NCBI GenBank assembly: GCA_025403435.1
Contig: CM046333.1
Location: 15,401,770 to 15,465,769 of the forward strand
Direction: 5' to 3'
DNA from: Artocarpus heterophyllus
Taxonomy: Eukaryota > Streptophyta > Magnoliopsida > Rosales > Moraceae
DNA: 64,000 nucleotides
Part shown: piece after piece, positions 1-13,224 of the stretch
Layout: every line of letters begins with the position of its first letter
How positions within the stretch are numbered: position 1 is the stretch's first letter
The notes under the pieces: generated by a model
Told to the model about the DNA's origin: nothing
What the model saw: only the letters and a program-made list of their open reading frames with translations
Database searches by the model: none
Translations under genes and position numbers: made by a program

Positions 1-734
1 TAATATTAGTTTTTTTCAATTGAAGTTGATATATGATTTTTCACATAAATCACTAATTAAGAGCATGAAAGGTCTTAATAAATGACTTATGTGAGAACAT
101 TGATTTCAGATCGAAAAATTATTATCTTTTTTAGAATAACCCTTTTTTTTATATATTTACAATATAATATTGTTATATTATACCGATAGCATGTAAAAAA
201 ATGATAACTTTTGCCCAAATTTATAGGGATTTTTTATGGTGGGGAATACAATTTTGTTCCAGAAGAGTTACAGAGTGTTTTAGCCGTTGAATCAAGATTT
301 TAACGGTCTAATATGCAATTGTTCATATTAAAAAGTTATAGTGCATGACACAAAAATTGCTTTCACTCTCAAATCAAATGGTTAACAAATTAATCTGACG
401 ACCAAAACACTCATGTTTTAAAAATAGAGCAAAATTAATCTAATCTACCATAAAAATTACTAAAATTCATATTTTTGAAACGTTCAGCAAAACTTTATTT
501 TAGTAAATGAACTAAAAGTGGAACTTTTTAAAAGAACAACTTTTTGCCACATAATATTTCTGAACAACTTTTTGCCATGTAATATTTCTAAGAAGTAGCA
601 AAATGGTTAGCCTTTTCTCTAGAGCATTACCACAGGGCTCACTTATAAAGATGCAAAAATAACTAATTGGTCCTTGTTGTCTGTCATGTTTTTAGTTAAA
701 AAGTTAAATGGCTCACAATAACAGAAATAGAACG

Positions 735-777
<43 letters not shown>

Positions 778-1350
778 TATTGCCAGCATGTATACGTAAT
801 ATTAACAGCTAGTTAGTATTATTTTCAGCCAAAAAAAAAAAAAAGCCTGAAAAGTAGCAGAAGAACTTGCAAAGAAAGAGTATAAATGGAGTTTGGAGTG
901 ACTCATTTATTTGGATCATCAATAATGGGCAGAGACAACACTTTCAGTTTCGATTCTTTTTATCATCATCATCAACAAAGGAGTCTACCCCATTTCTTTT
1001 TCCTAAAGCCTGTAGCCAAAGCACAAAGCTTTTTTTTTTTTTTTTTTTTTATAATTTTTTTATACAACAGAGCACAATGCAAGTTGTGCATTATGTATTG
1101 TTGCTTTCGTATGCATCATATTTTTTCTCTTTATTCATTTATTTTTGGTTCACAAGTCAAATTAATTTGTGACCTATAGTAGATGTCTTTTTCTCAAGAT
1201 ATTTGAAATAAGTAGAACTACAAGGAGATCAAACTAAAATATATGTGTATATGATATATAGTAAAACAAATCAATATCGCAATATGCACGCACATGTTGT
1301 AGAGCACATATCACAATTACATATGATGATCATGATCATGATGATCAAGA
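1..1350. other. intergenic, 3' side of dioxygenase gene 1
   Basis: AT-rich sequence with no supportable gene. It contains a GA microsatellite at about 735-776, short poly-A and poly-T runs near 830 and 1030, and a GATCAT-rich stretch just beyond the stop codon of the neighbouring gene. The 3' UTR of that minus-strand gene should lie in roughly the last 200-300 bases. The open frames here are made of homopolymer runs and resemble no protein I know. Confidence 0.6.
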
Positions 1351-4263
1351 TCATACGCCGGCATAGACTTCGAGTGCATCATCACTAATGTTGGAGACGA
1401 AGTAGGAGAAATAGTCTGAGAACTTGAAAGGACGGTAAAGTAGAGGGTGTTCCTCGTCGATCAATTCTTTTGGCACTTCAATTGTTACTTCCTCCTTTGG
1501 CACTAAGAATAGCCCACAAGTATACCTCTCTTTATCCCCTTTCATCATCACCCTGTGCGTTGCTGCATGAAGTCTCCCATTGCTCCACGCCTACATACAT
1601 ATATTTCAATACAAAACCATCTAGCACACTTCATTCTAATTAAATTTTGTTACATGTTATATATGCATATTTTTCATTCAACTTGATGAGTGTGTTTGAC
1701 AATGCAGTTAGAACAAAAAAATTAGTTTAAATTTATTGTATCATATGAGAGTTTTACACAGTAGTTTGCTTTTATTTTACACTGTAGAATATAAAAGCTT
1801 TATTGTGTAAAATTAAATAGTTGGGACAATATTGGAGCCGACAATTGACCATAATCAAATATAGCAACCAAAACTTAACAATCAAGTTAGTACCATGCTG
1901 TTTGTTTTACTTTTGTAGTAGTAAGTATATTTGTCCCTGAACTTCTTAAGATAATCGACGGCTAATCATTTATAGTTTCAATTTGGGCAAATTATTTTCT
2001 GAATTTAGCAAAGTTTTCCTTAGTGACACGACATCGATCACTTTTGTTGAAAATTGGAAAAAAAAAAAATGCCTCTGTGTACGTTACATGAGCTAGTCTG
2101 AAGGGATTAAACTAAAATATTAAATGACAATCAAAGCGCATCTTGCAATGCAATAACTTTTTTTCAAACTTTAACATCACTCATCGGTTTCGGGGCATTT
2201 TATGATAATCTCTTAGATTCAGAAACCAATTTGCTACAATCAGGCAACTTGTAAGTTCAAAGTAATTAAACCATTAATTTAATTACAAGCGGGTATTACT
2301 TACCTTAAGTGCATCACCAACAAAGACTACAAAAGATGCCTCCGGGATATTGACTTGAAGCCAAGTGCTTTGTTTGGTGAGAAGCTCAAGACCTTGCACT
2401 TCGTCCTGGCATAGGATGGTGAGGACACTCTTGTCGGTGTGAGCCACGAGGCCGAGTTGGGCTGAGTTGCTGGAGGCCGGTCCAACTCGGTACTTCATCA
2501 GACGCAAAACACTGTTCATGCTCTCCACGTGGAAATCATAGTGCTTTTCCATGCCCAAGCTCTCCAACATCATTCTCAAAATTATGAAACATAGTTCCAA
2601 CATTTTCTTCCCCATGTCGCTTACACTCTCACTAGTGAGTAAAATAATTAATCAAACAGTTAATTTTTTTTTCATATCATAATAAATATCAATGTGACAT
2701 TATGACATTGTGACCTATATAAAAATAAATAAATAAATCAATGTCACAGTTTTATGTAACTGTGTTTTTCAAGCAGGGACACGTATCATGCAAAACACGC
2801 ATACATGTACTCATTAAATAATGATTAATATCTATGACGTTTCTTTGACGACTTTTGTGATTGTGTCGTTTGAATTTGTTGAACGTTGATCTACAAAACG
2901 CCAAGGAAAAATTTAAGCAATCGGTCTATGTGAAATCGTTACGTTTTGAGAAGATTGTTTTTTAATTTCTGAGTATGAAGTACAAAGTCTGAGTAATCAG
3001 GCGGCCTCATTTAACGAGGCTTTGGCGGGTAGTGAGGTTGTTTGGTAGCAGCCATTATATCAGTGTCTACATACAATTTTTTTTTTTTCTTTTATATATG
3101 TCATAAAAGAGCAAAATGGTGTCGCTTTTGTTGTTCTTTCGTTCATATTGTGACGAAATAATATATATGTATATATCTATATATATATATATATATTACA
3201 TAATGTCGTAGAGACGGTGATTTGGTAGACATAAATTGTTCCAGCTAATTGTTCCTTTAATTCTTTAGAGAACAATATATCATCTTGAAATTATTGAAAA
3301 ATAGACTAAAAGCTGCTCTTCAAAATCCATCTTTTGCTGAGCAATATTAAATAGATTACATAAGAAGATGAACATGATGACTAATTCGTTGATAAAGCCA
3401 AAAAATTAATTTGTGCTTTGCTTCTTTTTTTTTCTTCTTTTTAAGTTCTGCTTTACAAAGAATATCATATTTGTTAATTTGTAAAATCGGAGTGTTTTCA
3501 GGAAAAGGAAAAAGGTAGCTGAAAACATAATTCAAAAACAAAAAGTTTATGAGCCAAGGAGACAATTCATATTACCTCCTAATTAGAAAGCAACGAAAAT
3601 AGTAATTAAATATAGTAAAAAAATAGTAATTAATTTATATAAAGATTATCTAGGTGAGTCATAAAATACCAATTTAGGACCAAGATTGAATCTTGCCTTT
3701 ACTATAAGTATAAGAGAATTAGGTTAGTTTCCTAGTCATGAAATCCAATTGCTAAAATATTGTTACCAATATAAGTATGTCTTTTAGAGCATGCTCATTT
3801 TTTTAAAAAAAAAGTTTGAAAATGGAAAAACAGAAGAAATTCACCAGAAGGCCTTGTTTCCTTGGGGCCACATGAGGTTAGTGAAGGCCTGAACGGAGTC
3901 GAAGCTAGAGCCGTTGTCGATGCCGAAGCTTTCGCTTAGCGGGATGATCGGGCAGTTGCCGGCGTAGCTCCGGTAAGGCTTGGAGCTGTTGTGCTTCTGC
4001 TTGGTCTCCTCAGGGAGGTCAAACAAAGCCTTTGACGCCATGAACATTTGTTCACGTAAACTCATGATCATGGGGATTTCCTCACACTTCAAAATAAAAC
4101 AACCGTAATTCTCACAAGCCTCTCTCATTTTTCCACTCATTTTTTCCCACTCCTCATGATTAGTACTACCACTCCCATGCTCCAATATGCCCACCATCTC
4201 CTTTGGAAAATGGACAATTGGGATTTCAGCCTCATCATGAATATCCTTACCTCCCATCTCCAT
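1351..4263 (-). CDS. AOP-like 2-oxoglutarate/Fe(II)-dependent dioxygenase, intact three-exon gene
   Basis: This encodes a soluble non-haem iron dioxygenase of the plant DOXC class, closest in motifs to the group usually annotated as probable 2-oxoglutarate-dependent dioxygenase AOP1. Its substrate cannot be deduced. Exons run 4263-3845, 2631-2304 and 1590-1351. The junctions are GT-AG with phases 2 and 0, giving 987 nt and 328 residues, the usual family length of about 320. Exon 1 holds the N-terminal DIOX_N-like region (IPIVHF, then [30 protein letters not shown] and LMWPQGN). Exon 2 holds the iron ligands in VAHTDKS. Exon 3 opens with [14 protein letters not shown], which supplies the distal histidine. 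The 2-oxoglutarate motif reads RYT rather than the usual RxS. The start is the first Met of exon 1; a second Met two codons on is possible. A TATA-like box lies about 90 nt upstream. It is a same-strand paralog of the broken copy at 19850-22978. The family is secure; the exact substrate class is not. Confidence 0.93.
1689..1830. repeat. short MITE-like repeat in intron 2 of gene 1
   Basis: This segment of about 140 bp (GTGTTTGACAATGC, then GAGAGTTTTACAC and a run ending near TTGTGTAAAA) resembles segments at 9256-9418 and, inverted, 22310-22440. All three share a core of the type gagttttac, then tttattttacactgtag, then aaagctttat. The ends are poorly preserved and I saw no target-site duplication. 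It lies wholly inside intron 2 (1591-2303). Confidence 0.4.
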
Positions 4264-4353
4264 AGTTATTAAAAAGAGATTTTTTTTTTAAATGGGGATT
4301 TTCTCTTTCTTCTCTCTAAAAAAAATTGAACTGTTGAAGAGAAGGGTCCTTCA

Positions 4354-4360
4354 ATTTATA
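4354..4360 (-). promoter_or_regulatory. TATA-like box of dioxygenase gene 1
   Basis: On the minus strand the sequence reads CCTATAAATTGAAGG, with TATAAAT about 91 nt upstream of the chosen ATG. That distance suits a core promoter with a short 5' UTR. The call rests on motif and spacing only. Confidence 0.5.
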
Positions 4361-4426
4361 GGACCATTTGCTTAGGCTTGGCTTGCCAGAGGGATTTTTT
4401 ATTATTATTATGTTCTTTTTATTTTA

Positions 4427-4460
<34 letters not shown>

Positions 4461-4461
4461 T
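4427..4461. repeat. (ATT)n microsatellite
   Basis: A near-perfect run of about eleven ATT units lies upstream of gene 1's core promoter. It is a simple-sequence repeat and a plausible length polymorphism. Confidence 0.85.
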
Positions 4462-5255
4462 GCCAACAAAGCCCCAAAGCTCGGTTTACTTAGCACCTCT
4501 ATTTTGTGCTGATATATGTCATGTAGACGCGTCACAAAATCATCACCGGTTTTGATTTACTTTAATTAGAAGTGTCATTTTTCACAAAATTCACTAGTAA
4601 TTGAATCTTGAGTTCAGAAAATAATACAGATGAAAAAAAAAAAAAGGAATAAAAAAGCAAACCAAATGAACCATGTGGCAAATTGTGGTTGGAATAATAT
4701 TAAGTGTGACGAGCGTTTTAATTTAAAGCATTAATATTATATGTTCAAAAGAATATGACGGCCTTCACATTTAACCACGTCTACCTGTTGAATTTCCTTT
4801 TGAATGATGATAAAGAAATGTGTGGTGGCCAAATTAATTGCTGGAGTTATGGCTGTCATTTATGGATGTCTGATAGGATTGTCTCAAAACTTTCATCTAC
4901 CATTTAATGCATTTCAATTTTTTTTTTGGCCAAAAATTGTATAAATGGAAACAAACTTTCTAGTTTAAAGCTTTCCGAGCAGAAAGCTAAATGATCAATT
5001 CTATTGTAATTAATTTTTCTTAGGATTTCTTGAAGACTTAAAACTTAGTGAAGGGGACATCACAATGGGGATTTTTGAATATCCTTGAAGGAGTACATAC
5101 AGTTAACCATCATGATAATAATTAATATCCATGTACTGTAGTTTATATATTGAAGGAATGAGGACCAACATTTGGTTGATGTACAAAATTAACCCTTTGT
5201 GGGTACGTAGTTTTGTTTGGGTTTTTGCCATTTATTTTTATGATTCGACAAGGAC
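4462..5255. other. intergenic, upstream of gene 1
   Basis: AT-rich sequence with no gene visible. It presumably contains distal promoter sequence of the minus-strand dioxygenase. I recognised no specific regulatory site. Confidence 0.5.
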
Positions 5256-5263
5256 AATATTAG

Positions 5264-5877
5264 TAGGGGTGGCAATTGCAATTTAGGTCGGCAGGTCATG
5301 TTCGTGTTCAGTTGAAGTTTAAGCATGTAGAAAATACCTCAACACTAACATGACTTGTGACAAAAATAGGTTAAGAAATCCTGACACTAACATGATTCAC
5401 CTTGACAAGGTTGACATGAACACGACCCGGCCTAACCCGTGACATATGTAGCACGTGTACCTCAGTCAATTTACAACCTAAAATTAATCAGCAATCCAAA
5501 ATCAACCTAGGATATTTAAATAACTTTAAATTTATAATTTATGCATCAAAATTATATAAAAGTAACATAAAACATATATTTTCTCAAAATTAAATCACTT
5601 CTACAATACAAATATATTTAATTTAGTATCAATTTATTGATACTATATATACTAGAGCAAAATACTTTTAAAAAAATAGACAAATATAACCTACAGATAA
5701 ATTTAATGTCAATTTTAGTATCGAGTAGATTAACACAAACATGATCCTTTTTAGACAAGTCAATTTCAGCTTTACATGAAAATGACCTGTGGCTTAATTA
5801 TTTTTTGGCATTAACTCGCAAAAAATCGTGTTTATTCGTGTCATGTCGTCGTATTATAACCTTTATTGCAAGTCCTA
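5264..5877. mobile_element. non-autonomous hAT-type DNA transposon with 8-bp TSD
   Basis: A 614-bp element is bounded by TAGGGGTGGCAAT at the left and, on the other strand, TAGGACTTGCAAT at the right, which agree at 10 of 13 positions. It is flanked on both sides by the identical octamer AATATTAG (5256-5263 and 5878-5885). An 8-bp duplication and short imperfect terminal repeats are diagnostic of the hAT superfamily. The interior has repeated ACACGACCCG/CGTGTTC-type motifs and no transposase frame. A related but eroded copy lies at about 60571-61324. Confidence 0.82.
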
Positions 5878-6770
5878 AATATTAGTAATCTCAAAAGGCA
5901 TTTACAATAATAAAAGCTAATTTTTTAATAGGAACTGAAAAAATACCCACTGGTGGTATCTGTCTTTCAATCATTTTATATGCAGAATGAAATAATTTTG
6001 ACTAGATCTAATAGTTTCGAAACATGCCCACTAATAGGAGTTTTCATGGAGAAGTCATTATAATAAAAATGATGAATTATTTACTTAAATGAGATGCAGC
6101 GATATGAGATTAATTAACCGACAACACAAGGTACCATTAGATTCTATAATGGATATTAATTAATCATTTGTGGAAATGTAAGGTGCATTTGCTAGAATGG
6201 TAATAATGATAATGGTAATAGGAAAAATGGATAGAGGCATAGTTTTACGGTAAATTAATTTGATTCTACCAAAATTTAAAAGTTGGAATGTTCTATCCTA
6301 AGTTTCAAAAAAAGAATAGTAATAAAATAAAATAAAAAATAAATGAATGTGGGTGTTTGCTTAGAAAATTTTACAAGTACAATGAAATAGAATATTATTT
6401 TTTAGGATAATTTAACTTTGTATATCCTGTGTTTTAAATTTATTCAAAAGTCATTCCTTCAATCTTTAATCTCATCAAATATATACCTTCAAATTATATT
6501 AAATGCCCAAATCAATACTTTTTCAATGTCAACTTTTAATTTTGATTTAAAATTACCCAAAATACCCTTAAATAAGAAAAAGTTAAGAAACTAAAAAAAC
6601 TTTTAAACTAATGGTATTGACCTAAAAAATGTCCAAAATACTTTCAAACAAAGTTCCTTTTTTCCTTATAATTTTTGAAAGATCAGTTTTTTTTTTCCCC
6701 CTTTTCAAGGATATCATTTTAAAAGTTAAAAGTGAGATTTGACCAAAATACAGGTATCGATGTATTAAAT

Positions 6771-6844
6771 GTAATTTGAATATATATATTTGATAAGATA
6801 AAAAACTGTAATTTGAATATATATATTTGATAAGATAAAAAACT
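6771..6844. repeat. 37-bp exact tandem duplication
   Basis: A 37-bp unit beginning GTAATTTGAATATATATA occurs twice in immediate tandem (6771-6807 and 6808-6844) with no difference I can see. Exact identity in a neutral AT-rich region points to a recent slippage or repair duplication. Confidence 0.85.
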
Positions 6845-7334
6845 GAAAATATTAACTTTTCAATAAATGTAAGACATAACAATGAGAAATAAACATCTCT
6901 TAGTTTTAGTTGGACACTATTACCCCTAATGTGTTTATATGGATACATTTAATTTATAATTTATCAAAACTTTTCTGATGAAAATGAAATTTAAAATAGA
7001 TAAAACATGTGTTTGTTTCATCGGTTTAAACTAAAAGGTAAAAAAATAATATTGAGTTCATTGTAGGCTTGAAGCACATGTGGAATTTACCGAGAAGCTA
7101 AATGAGTTGCTTGTTGGGATGACAACTGGCTGGGTGGAGCGGGCTGGATCTGGGCATTGGGAGTAGGGTGGTGGAGATGGTGATTGTGATATGTGTGTGA
7201 GGAATGGCAGAGGAGGGCGGGGCAACAAGCATGTAGATTAGAGAAAGAGCTAGAGGAGGGTGGTAGATCTCGGCGATCGAGTGGCTAAGAAAGTCGATGG
7301 GCTGCCATTGAGATGGTAGAGGTAATGAAAAATG

Positions 7335-7470
7335 TTGTATAACTTTATGGCACTATAACCCCACCCTCTTAAGAGGTGTACTTTATTTGTGGGACCTACA
7401 TGAGCCTTGTAGATGGTGCTCGTTTTTTGTAAGAGGGTAGGGTTGCAACCTTATAGACACAAATAGTATT
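7335..7470. repeat. small foldback (MITE-like) element
   Basis: The left arm CTATAACCCCACCCTCTTA pairs with the right arm TAAGAGGGTAGGGTTGCAAC, with a few extra bases, so the segment of about 135 bp could fold into a hairpin. The ends are uncertain and I found no clear target-site duplication. Confidence 0.4.
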
Positions 7471-8479
7471 GCTCAAAGTAAATAGACATCGTTAGAGTAG
7501 ATGATGGTGGCACCTAATTTTTCTGAGAAAAGAATGACGATGAAACCAAAATGATAAAAAGGTCATTCCCAGTGCTGCCCAATTGGTTTTGCTTGAATTT
7601 TTTTGTATGTATGCTTCCTGTTTTTGTTTATTTAATCTAAAAAATACTATTGAAGTTCCTGGTATAGACACACGTAATGGGCTTTTGACGTTTCTAATTT
7701 TTTTTTAACGAGCCAATTTGTTACGACATATGAAAAAAGATCGTGACAAGCTAAATGAAAGTTTTTATTAATATCTTTAACCTTTTATTTATGAAAATCA
7801 AGTTAAAAGTTTCATTCATATCTTTTTATTATGTTAATGTTTTATGACAATAAAAAATTTTGATTTATTTAACTGAACCGGTTTAAAAGCTCTTTTCTCA
7901 TAAAAATCGTTTTAACAATAATCAAAAGCGTCCACTTATTCTCTGTCTACTGTTTGAAAATAAAATGTAAAAGCTATCTCAAATGAGCCTTTCAAATAAC
8001 TATTCTCTTATCTTAAAAAACCTACTAAACACTACTGCATTATCCTAACTTAAACATGCCCTTAAATGATTAGGTTAGTATTATGAACAATGATCTGATA
8101 TGATTTGAAGAGACTTATGCTTGGGTATAGAGTAGTACTACTATTGGCACAAAAATTCTGATAACCGTAAAATCAATTGGGTTGGGACACCCACCAAGAA
8201 TTTGAATGGACAGGTCAGGAAAGTCACATGTACTCGTTACAACTTGTGCAACATGAGTCACTCTCTTGAGCCTTTGTGCTTGAAAATGAGTAACTCTCTT
8301 GAGGCTACTTCGAAAATTAATTGGTGCTGATCGAGTTGGTCCAACCACCATGTGTTTAAACTTGGCTCACATTTATGGGTGTTCTAGTGCCTCTTTGGGA
8401 CAACAATTATAACATATGTTATATGTTCCAACCCAAACGTATGCTTGGATCTCCCATTAGTTTCAACATATGTTAAGTC

Positions 8480-8790
8480 CATTAGTTTTAATTGAGGGTT
8501 TCAATTCGAATCAATATTTTTTGTTCAAACATACCAAACAATAGTTCAAGGTAACATATTCATTATTATTCAAACCAACATTTTTAGTTCAAATATACCA
8601 AACAATGGTCCAAACTACAAATTATGGCTCAAACTCATATTTTTAGTTCAAACTTTAAAAAATGGTTTCAGCTAATTTTGATTCCAACCAAAAAGTTTAT
8701 ATACTTCCGAAACAATGGTAATAACTACAAATCATGGTTCCAACTCATATTTTTGGTTTCAATTAATATTAGTTTTAACTCACAGTTCTA
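8480..8790. repeat. degenerate tandem repeat, period about 110 bp
   Basis: The phrase AAACAATGGTCCAAACTACAA followed by CTCAAACTCATATTTTTAGTT recurs about 109 bp later as AAACAATGGTAATAACTACAA with CCAACTCATATTTTTGGTT. Shorter fragments of the same wording precede it. I saw no coding potential. Confidence 0.5.
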
Positions 8791-9255
8791 ATTGTTCTTC
8801 CAAATAGAGCATAGTATTAACATAGAAAACTTACTTTAAATATTGCACCATGTATACATAGGTTTGGTGAATATGGCCTAGTATTGATAAGATGCAATTT
8901 CTATACATATAGATATATGGACTTATTTTCAATTGTTAAGTTTCTTATATAATAAGGGTATATTTTAACAATAATTGATGAAGTAATGTGATAAAAATTC
9001 AACCTCATTAATTATCATAATTTTTGATCAATTATTTACTTCATTACAACCGTCAGATTTGTATCAAATGGGTAATAATAATAGTATCTATTGAAAACGC
9101 AACCGTTGAAACCACACTCGCTCATATATATACACATACTTAAGAAGGTTATGAAAACTTTTAAAGATATGAATACAGATTAAAATTAATATATTAAAGG
9201 CATTATCCTCTATAACTTTAGAAGTACTTGAGAAAAATATTTAACCCCTTTTTTA

Positions 9256-9418
9256 GGGTGTTTGAGAATCTTAATTCAAATCGTTAATTTGAACTAATTT
9301 GGTGCAAAGCATTATAACATTGAGAGTTTTACGGTGTAATTTACTTTTGTTTTATATTGTAGCATGTGAAAGTTTTACACTGTTTAAGTTCAAATCATTG
9401 ATTTGAATCCAACGCCTT
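9256..9418. repeat. MITE-like repeat related to those in the dioxygenase introns
   Basis: It begins AGGGTGTTTGAGAATC and ends near ATTTGAATCCAACGCCTTA. Internal inverted pieces (TTCAAATCGTTAATTTGAA and TTCAAATCATTGATTTGAA) flank a core containing GAGAGTTTTAC, TTTTATATTGTAGC and GAAAGTTTTACAC. The same core occurs at 1689-1830 and inverted at 22310-22440. Confidence 0.45.
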
Positions 9419-10245
9419 ATTTATAGCCTATGTTTCATGTTTATTTAAGAAACATTGTCGATTTTTGGTCTCATTGAATGCATACCCTTTTATTAAATTT
9501 AATACGCAAATTGATATCTTTTTTCCTACCAACCTTTAATTTTGACCTAAAAATTACCAAAATACCATCAAATAGCTCAAAATGTTAGAATACCCTCAAA
9601 ATGGTTTTTTTTTTTTTTTTACTTTTTTTTGTTTTCTTTTTATTTGTAAAAGTTTTAGATCTTTTTCTTTTATCTAATGATAATTTGATTATTGTAAATG
9701 TAAAAATCAGTTATAGACTGAGATAATGTATAAATTTGTGTACTAAATTTAAAAACATTCTATTTGATATTCCACTTATAATATAACCTTGAATTTGTTT
9801 CGTACCATTTCACTCGCAATGTTTTTCATTCTTACAATATTTTATGGTCTATTTGAAGATTATGTACCATGTCTTCATAAATGAAAATAAAGAAATTTTG
9901 CAAGTAAATCATACAATAGCTGTACCTTACAGGGTGCCATCTTAAACTTGTCTCTTCTGAACCGAGATTCGTTCTTCATCTAGTAATATGTCAACCAAAC
10001 CAAATTCTAGGTTCGTTTACAAAAAGGGCGAGAAAGACTAAGAGTAGATCGTGATGACCTTGTAGATTTTTCTTTCTTCGACGTCATGATTTTTATGTGC
10101 AAGTTGGTTTCTTCTGTATCTTTCTTGTTATAGCTCCTTATCTAGTGAGGTATGGGCCATGGGTTCATTTAAGTGGTCCATTACAACAGCTCAAAACTTA
10201 TAGATACGTATACCTACTCTGTGCTTGATTGGCTTTTGAAATATA

Positions 10246-10282
<37 letters not shown>

Positions 10283-10523
10283 CAATTGAACAATATACAA
10301 AACGTGGAATAAAGAATTTTGCTAGCTGGCCTTTGGAATATGCAGGAAAAAAAAAGGGTTTTTCCATGCATGACCTATAGTACAGGCTGGAATATGTCTT
10401 TTTCTTGTCCTTTTTAGACAGTATATTTACCCAATATCTCAATTTAAAGCCGACCAAAAATGGTACAAAACAAACTCTCTGGTGAAAAGCTAGCTTGGAT
10501 ATGTAACTACCAATAAAAGAAAA

Positions 10524-11391
10524 GATTAATTATATAATTATATTTTTTAGTTTTACTACTCATTCTGCCATTCTGTTTTAAGAAAAAATAAATTGTATTG
10601 TTACACTTTAAATTATTTACTTTTGTATAATACATTTTAAACTTTCAACTTTAACACAATGCACTATAAATTTTGAAATCATTAACAATTGAGGTCTAAT
10701 ACTTACTTTTAATTTTCACTAAAAACTTTTTTTTACGTGTTGAGCTTCAATTTTTTTTCTTAAATTACGAGCTTTATCCTTAAAAAAATGACACACAAAA
10801 TTCGTAATCTAAATTGTCTACGTATTTTAATATTGTTAGCTATTAGACCTCAATTGTCAATATTATCAAAATTCAAGGTGCATTTTGCTAAAATTAAACG
10901 TTTAAAGTGCATTATGCAAAAAAGAATAGTTTGGGGAGCAATGGTGGTGTCTATTTTTTAAAAAACTACAAAGGTATCTTTTGAATTATAAAATTTATTT
11001 CAATTTCATCAGTGTAAATAGAAAAATTAGGCAAAATAACATAATTAACAAGCCTTAAACAGTTTATCAAAATATATTTAAGATTTAAGAACATGAAAAA
11101 TTTTAAAACAAAACATCAAACTTCATAGAAGATCTTGAGTTTTATGTTTTTCTAATATGTTAAAACAAAATTTAAAATTTTTTCTTAGGAAAAAATATAT
11201 TTTAAGAGGAAATTCAGTCTAATTAAGATTATCTTTGTCTTTTCTCCTTGTTCTTTTTGTCAACAAAGTTTATAAAGGATAAAATTAAAACAGGTTTTTT
11301 AGATTCAGAAGATATTTTTGTAGTTTCTTAAAACAGATAGATAAATTACGAAATAATTAAAATTAAAAAGTATAATTATATATGTAATTAT
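10524..11391. mobile_element. diverged MITE of the family seen in the LEUNIG intron, with a nested foldback element
   Basis: The ends read GATTAATTATATAATTATA and, inverted, TAATTACATATATAATTATA. The right two thirds (about 10960-11391) match the interior of the element at 55239-55729 phrase by phrase, for example CTACAAAGGTATC and AAACAAAACATCAAA. A block at about 10590-10935 absent from the other copy is itself an imperfect inverted repeat, with AATTGAGGTCTAATA on the left and TAGACCTCAATTGT on the right. It is best read as a second small element inserted into the first. Confidence 0.6.
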
Positions 11392-13224
11392 GTACTTAAC
11401 TCAAGAGAAAGCGAGTTTAAGACCATTTCCAACGCTAATGTTATATTTGTTAAACAACAGTATAAAAATAACATATATTTGATGTGTTATTTTATCATAT
11501 GCTTCAATATATAATGCTATTTAAAATGTTATAATTGTCTTTTATTATAATTATTCAGCATGGAATCTTGTAAAAGCATTGTTTTATTTGGGTTGGGAGT
11601 TTCAAACTTTTCACATTTTAAGAGAAGTCAAATATAATTTTACCATTAGGTTATGCTCACAACCACATAAAAATAAACTTTTAATATTAAGATAATTAAA
11701 AAATAAGAATATCTCAATTACTAAAACAAAAAAGTCAATTTATTACTAATAAAAAACAAAGACTAAAATTGTTACATATTAAAATTATGATAAATTTACT
11801 ACAAAATTTAACACATAATAAATTTAATATTAGAAATAATATTACAACTGAGAGGGTTCTTTTGCGAAAAGATCAAATTTATTATTGTGTCATCAAATTA
11901 ATATTGTATTAAAATGCTCATACAAGCTAAGGATAGGACACGATGGTTGACTATTTACTGCCCGTATGGTGGGCATCTCTCCAGACAGTTTATAACTCAT
12001 GACGTGTTGTCATGTCAAATAATGGTACTGTCATACTCATTGGCCTGATGTGATATTAAAGTAAGAAAGAGGAAAACAACAGAAAAGAAAGAAAAAAAAA
12101 GAGTCCACTTAAGAATATCTTCTCTTGGTGTATTTCCGCAATTGGTCAATTACGTATACTTGGAGGGAAAATGATAAGTAATTCCATTCCTATAAAAACC
12201 TGTTTTGAGTTTATTTGTGTCTCTAGATCAGTGGATCTTAACTGAAAAAAACGAAAAGAGTTGAAAAGGTGACATTTTACCATATCAAAAGTTGACGTAT
12301 TAGACCAAGGTTTAAACCTTATAAAGACAAATTAAGAGGCAGTCATTATGTATATTGTTCTAAACGTTGACTTGAAATAAATTTTATTTAAATAAAAATA
12401 AGTAAAATTAATGTATCTTGATTTAAATATAACGTTTAATTAGTTGCAGGTATAGTTTTGTAGTAAAACTAAGTATGATTCCACCCAAAGAGAAGAGTTT
12501 AAATCCTCTCGCCCTAAGTTCAACAAAATGACGTTTGAAAATACTCTTATAAGTAATTTTCTCCCATTTAGTTTTCTGGTTTGAATTATGTTAATTTGAA
12601 CAGAGAAATCTGAATTATATAGTTTAAATAAGAATCCAAGCTAGCATTTAGATACGCAATTAAAGTGTTAATTTAAACAAAATAACTAATCTGAATTTGT
12701 GTTTAGATGAGTATTAAATAACTTTAATTTGAAGCATGAAAAATTATTTAATTAAAGGATAAATATAAAATATGTAAAAAGAAGTTATTCTATTAAAATA
12801 AATGAAATAATAGTGTTAAATTATAAATAGAAACATATGGGAGTGAAATTACTGTTTAATATTATTTCAAATGTTGAAGTGGATGTGAGGTTTGAATTCT
12901 ACGTTAAGCAGTTTAGCCTAGTTTAAAATATCACTTTAGCTCAAATTAAATGTTTTATTAAATACCAATTTAAACTATAATGGTTGCTCAAACTTAGCTG
13001 AACTGGACTAAACCAGTAAAACAATATCCTATCCAAAAATTCTCTTTTTTGGAAAAAAATAGTGGAAGTTATCCTTTGAATTGAAGAAGCATTCTCTTTA
13101 AGGTATTTAATCATCAGAAGTTTGATACATATTGTATGCATAGTAGTACTTTATGTGCACCTACCTACAGTCCACTTGACAGCTAGTGAAGCCTAAATTA
13201 GTAGAATTTGAAAAGTTATATGGT

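Larger units (their letters stand above)
5886..13224. other. gene-free repeat-rich intergenic region
   Basis: I see no supportable gene in this 7.3-kb stretch; its open frames are short and composition-driven. It contains the separate repeats listed below (6771-6844, 7335-7470, 8480-8790, 9256-9418, 10524-11391), an AT microsatellite near 10256-10282, and a G-rich patch at about 7090-7320 that might be a captured exon fragment but translates to nothing I recognise. Confidence 0.5.

Noticed and set aside
8115..8351. 78-codon minus-strand frame between repeats
   Set aside because: It has a repeated RVTHFQAQRLKRVTHVAQ phrase but no family resemblance, no splice context and no neighbouring exon.
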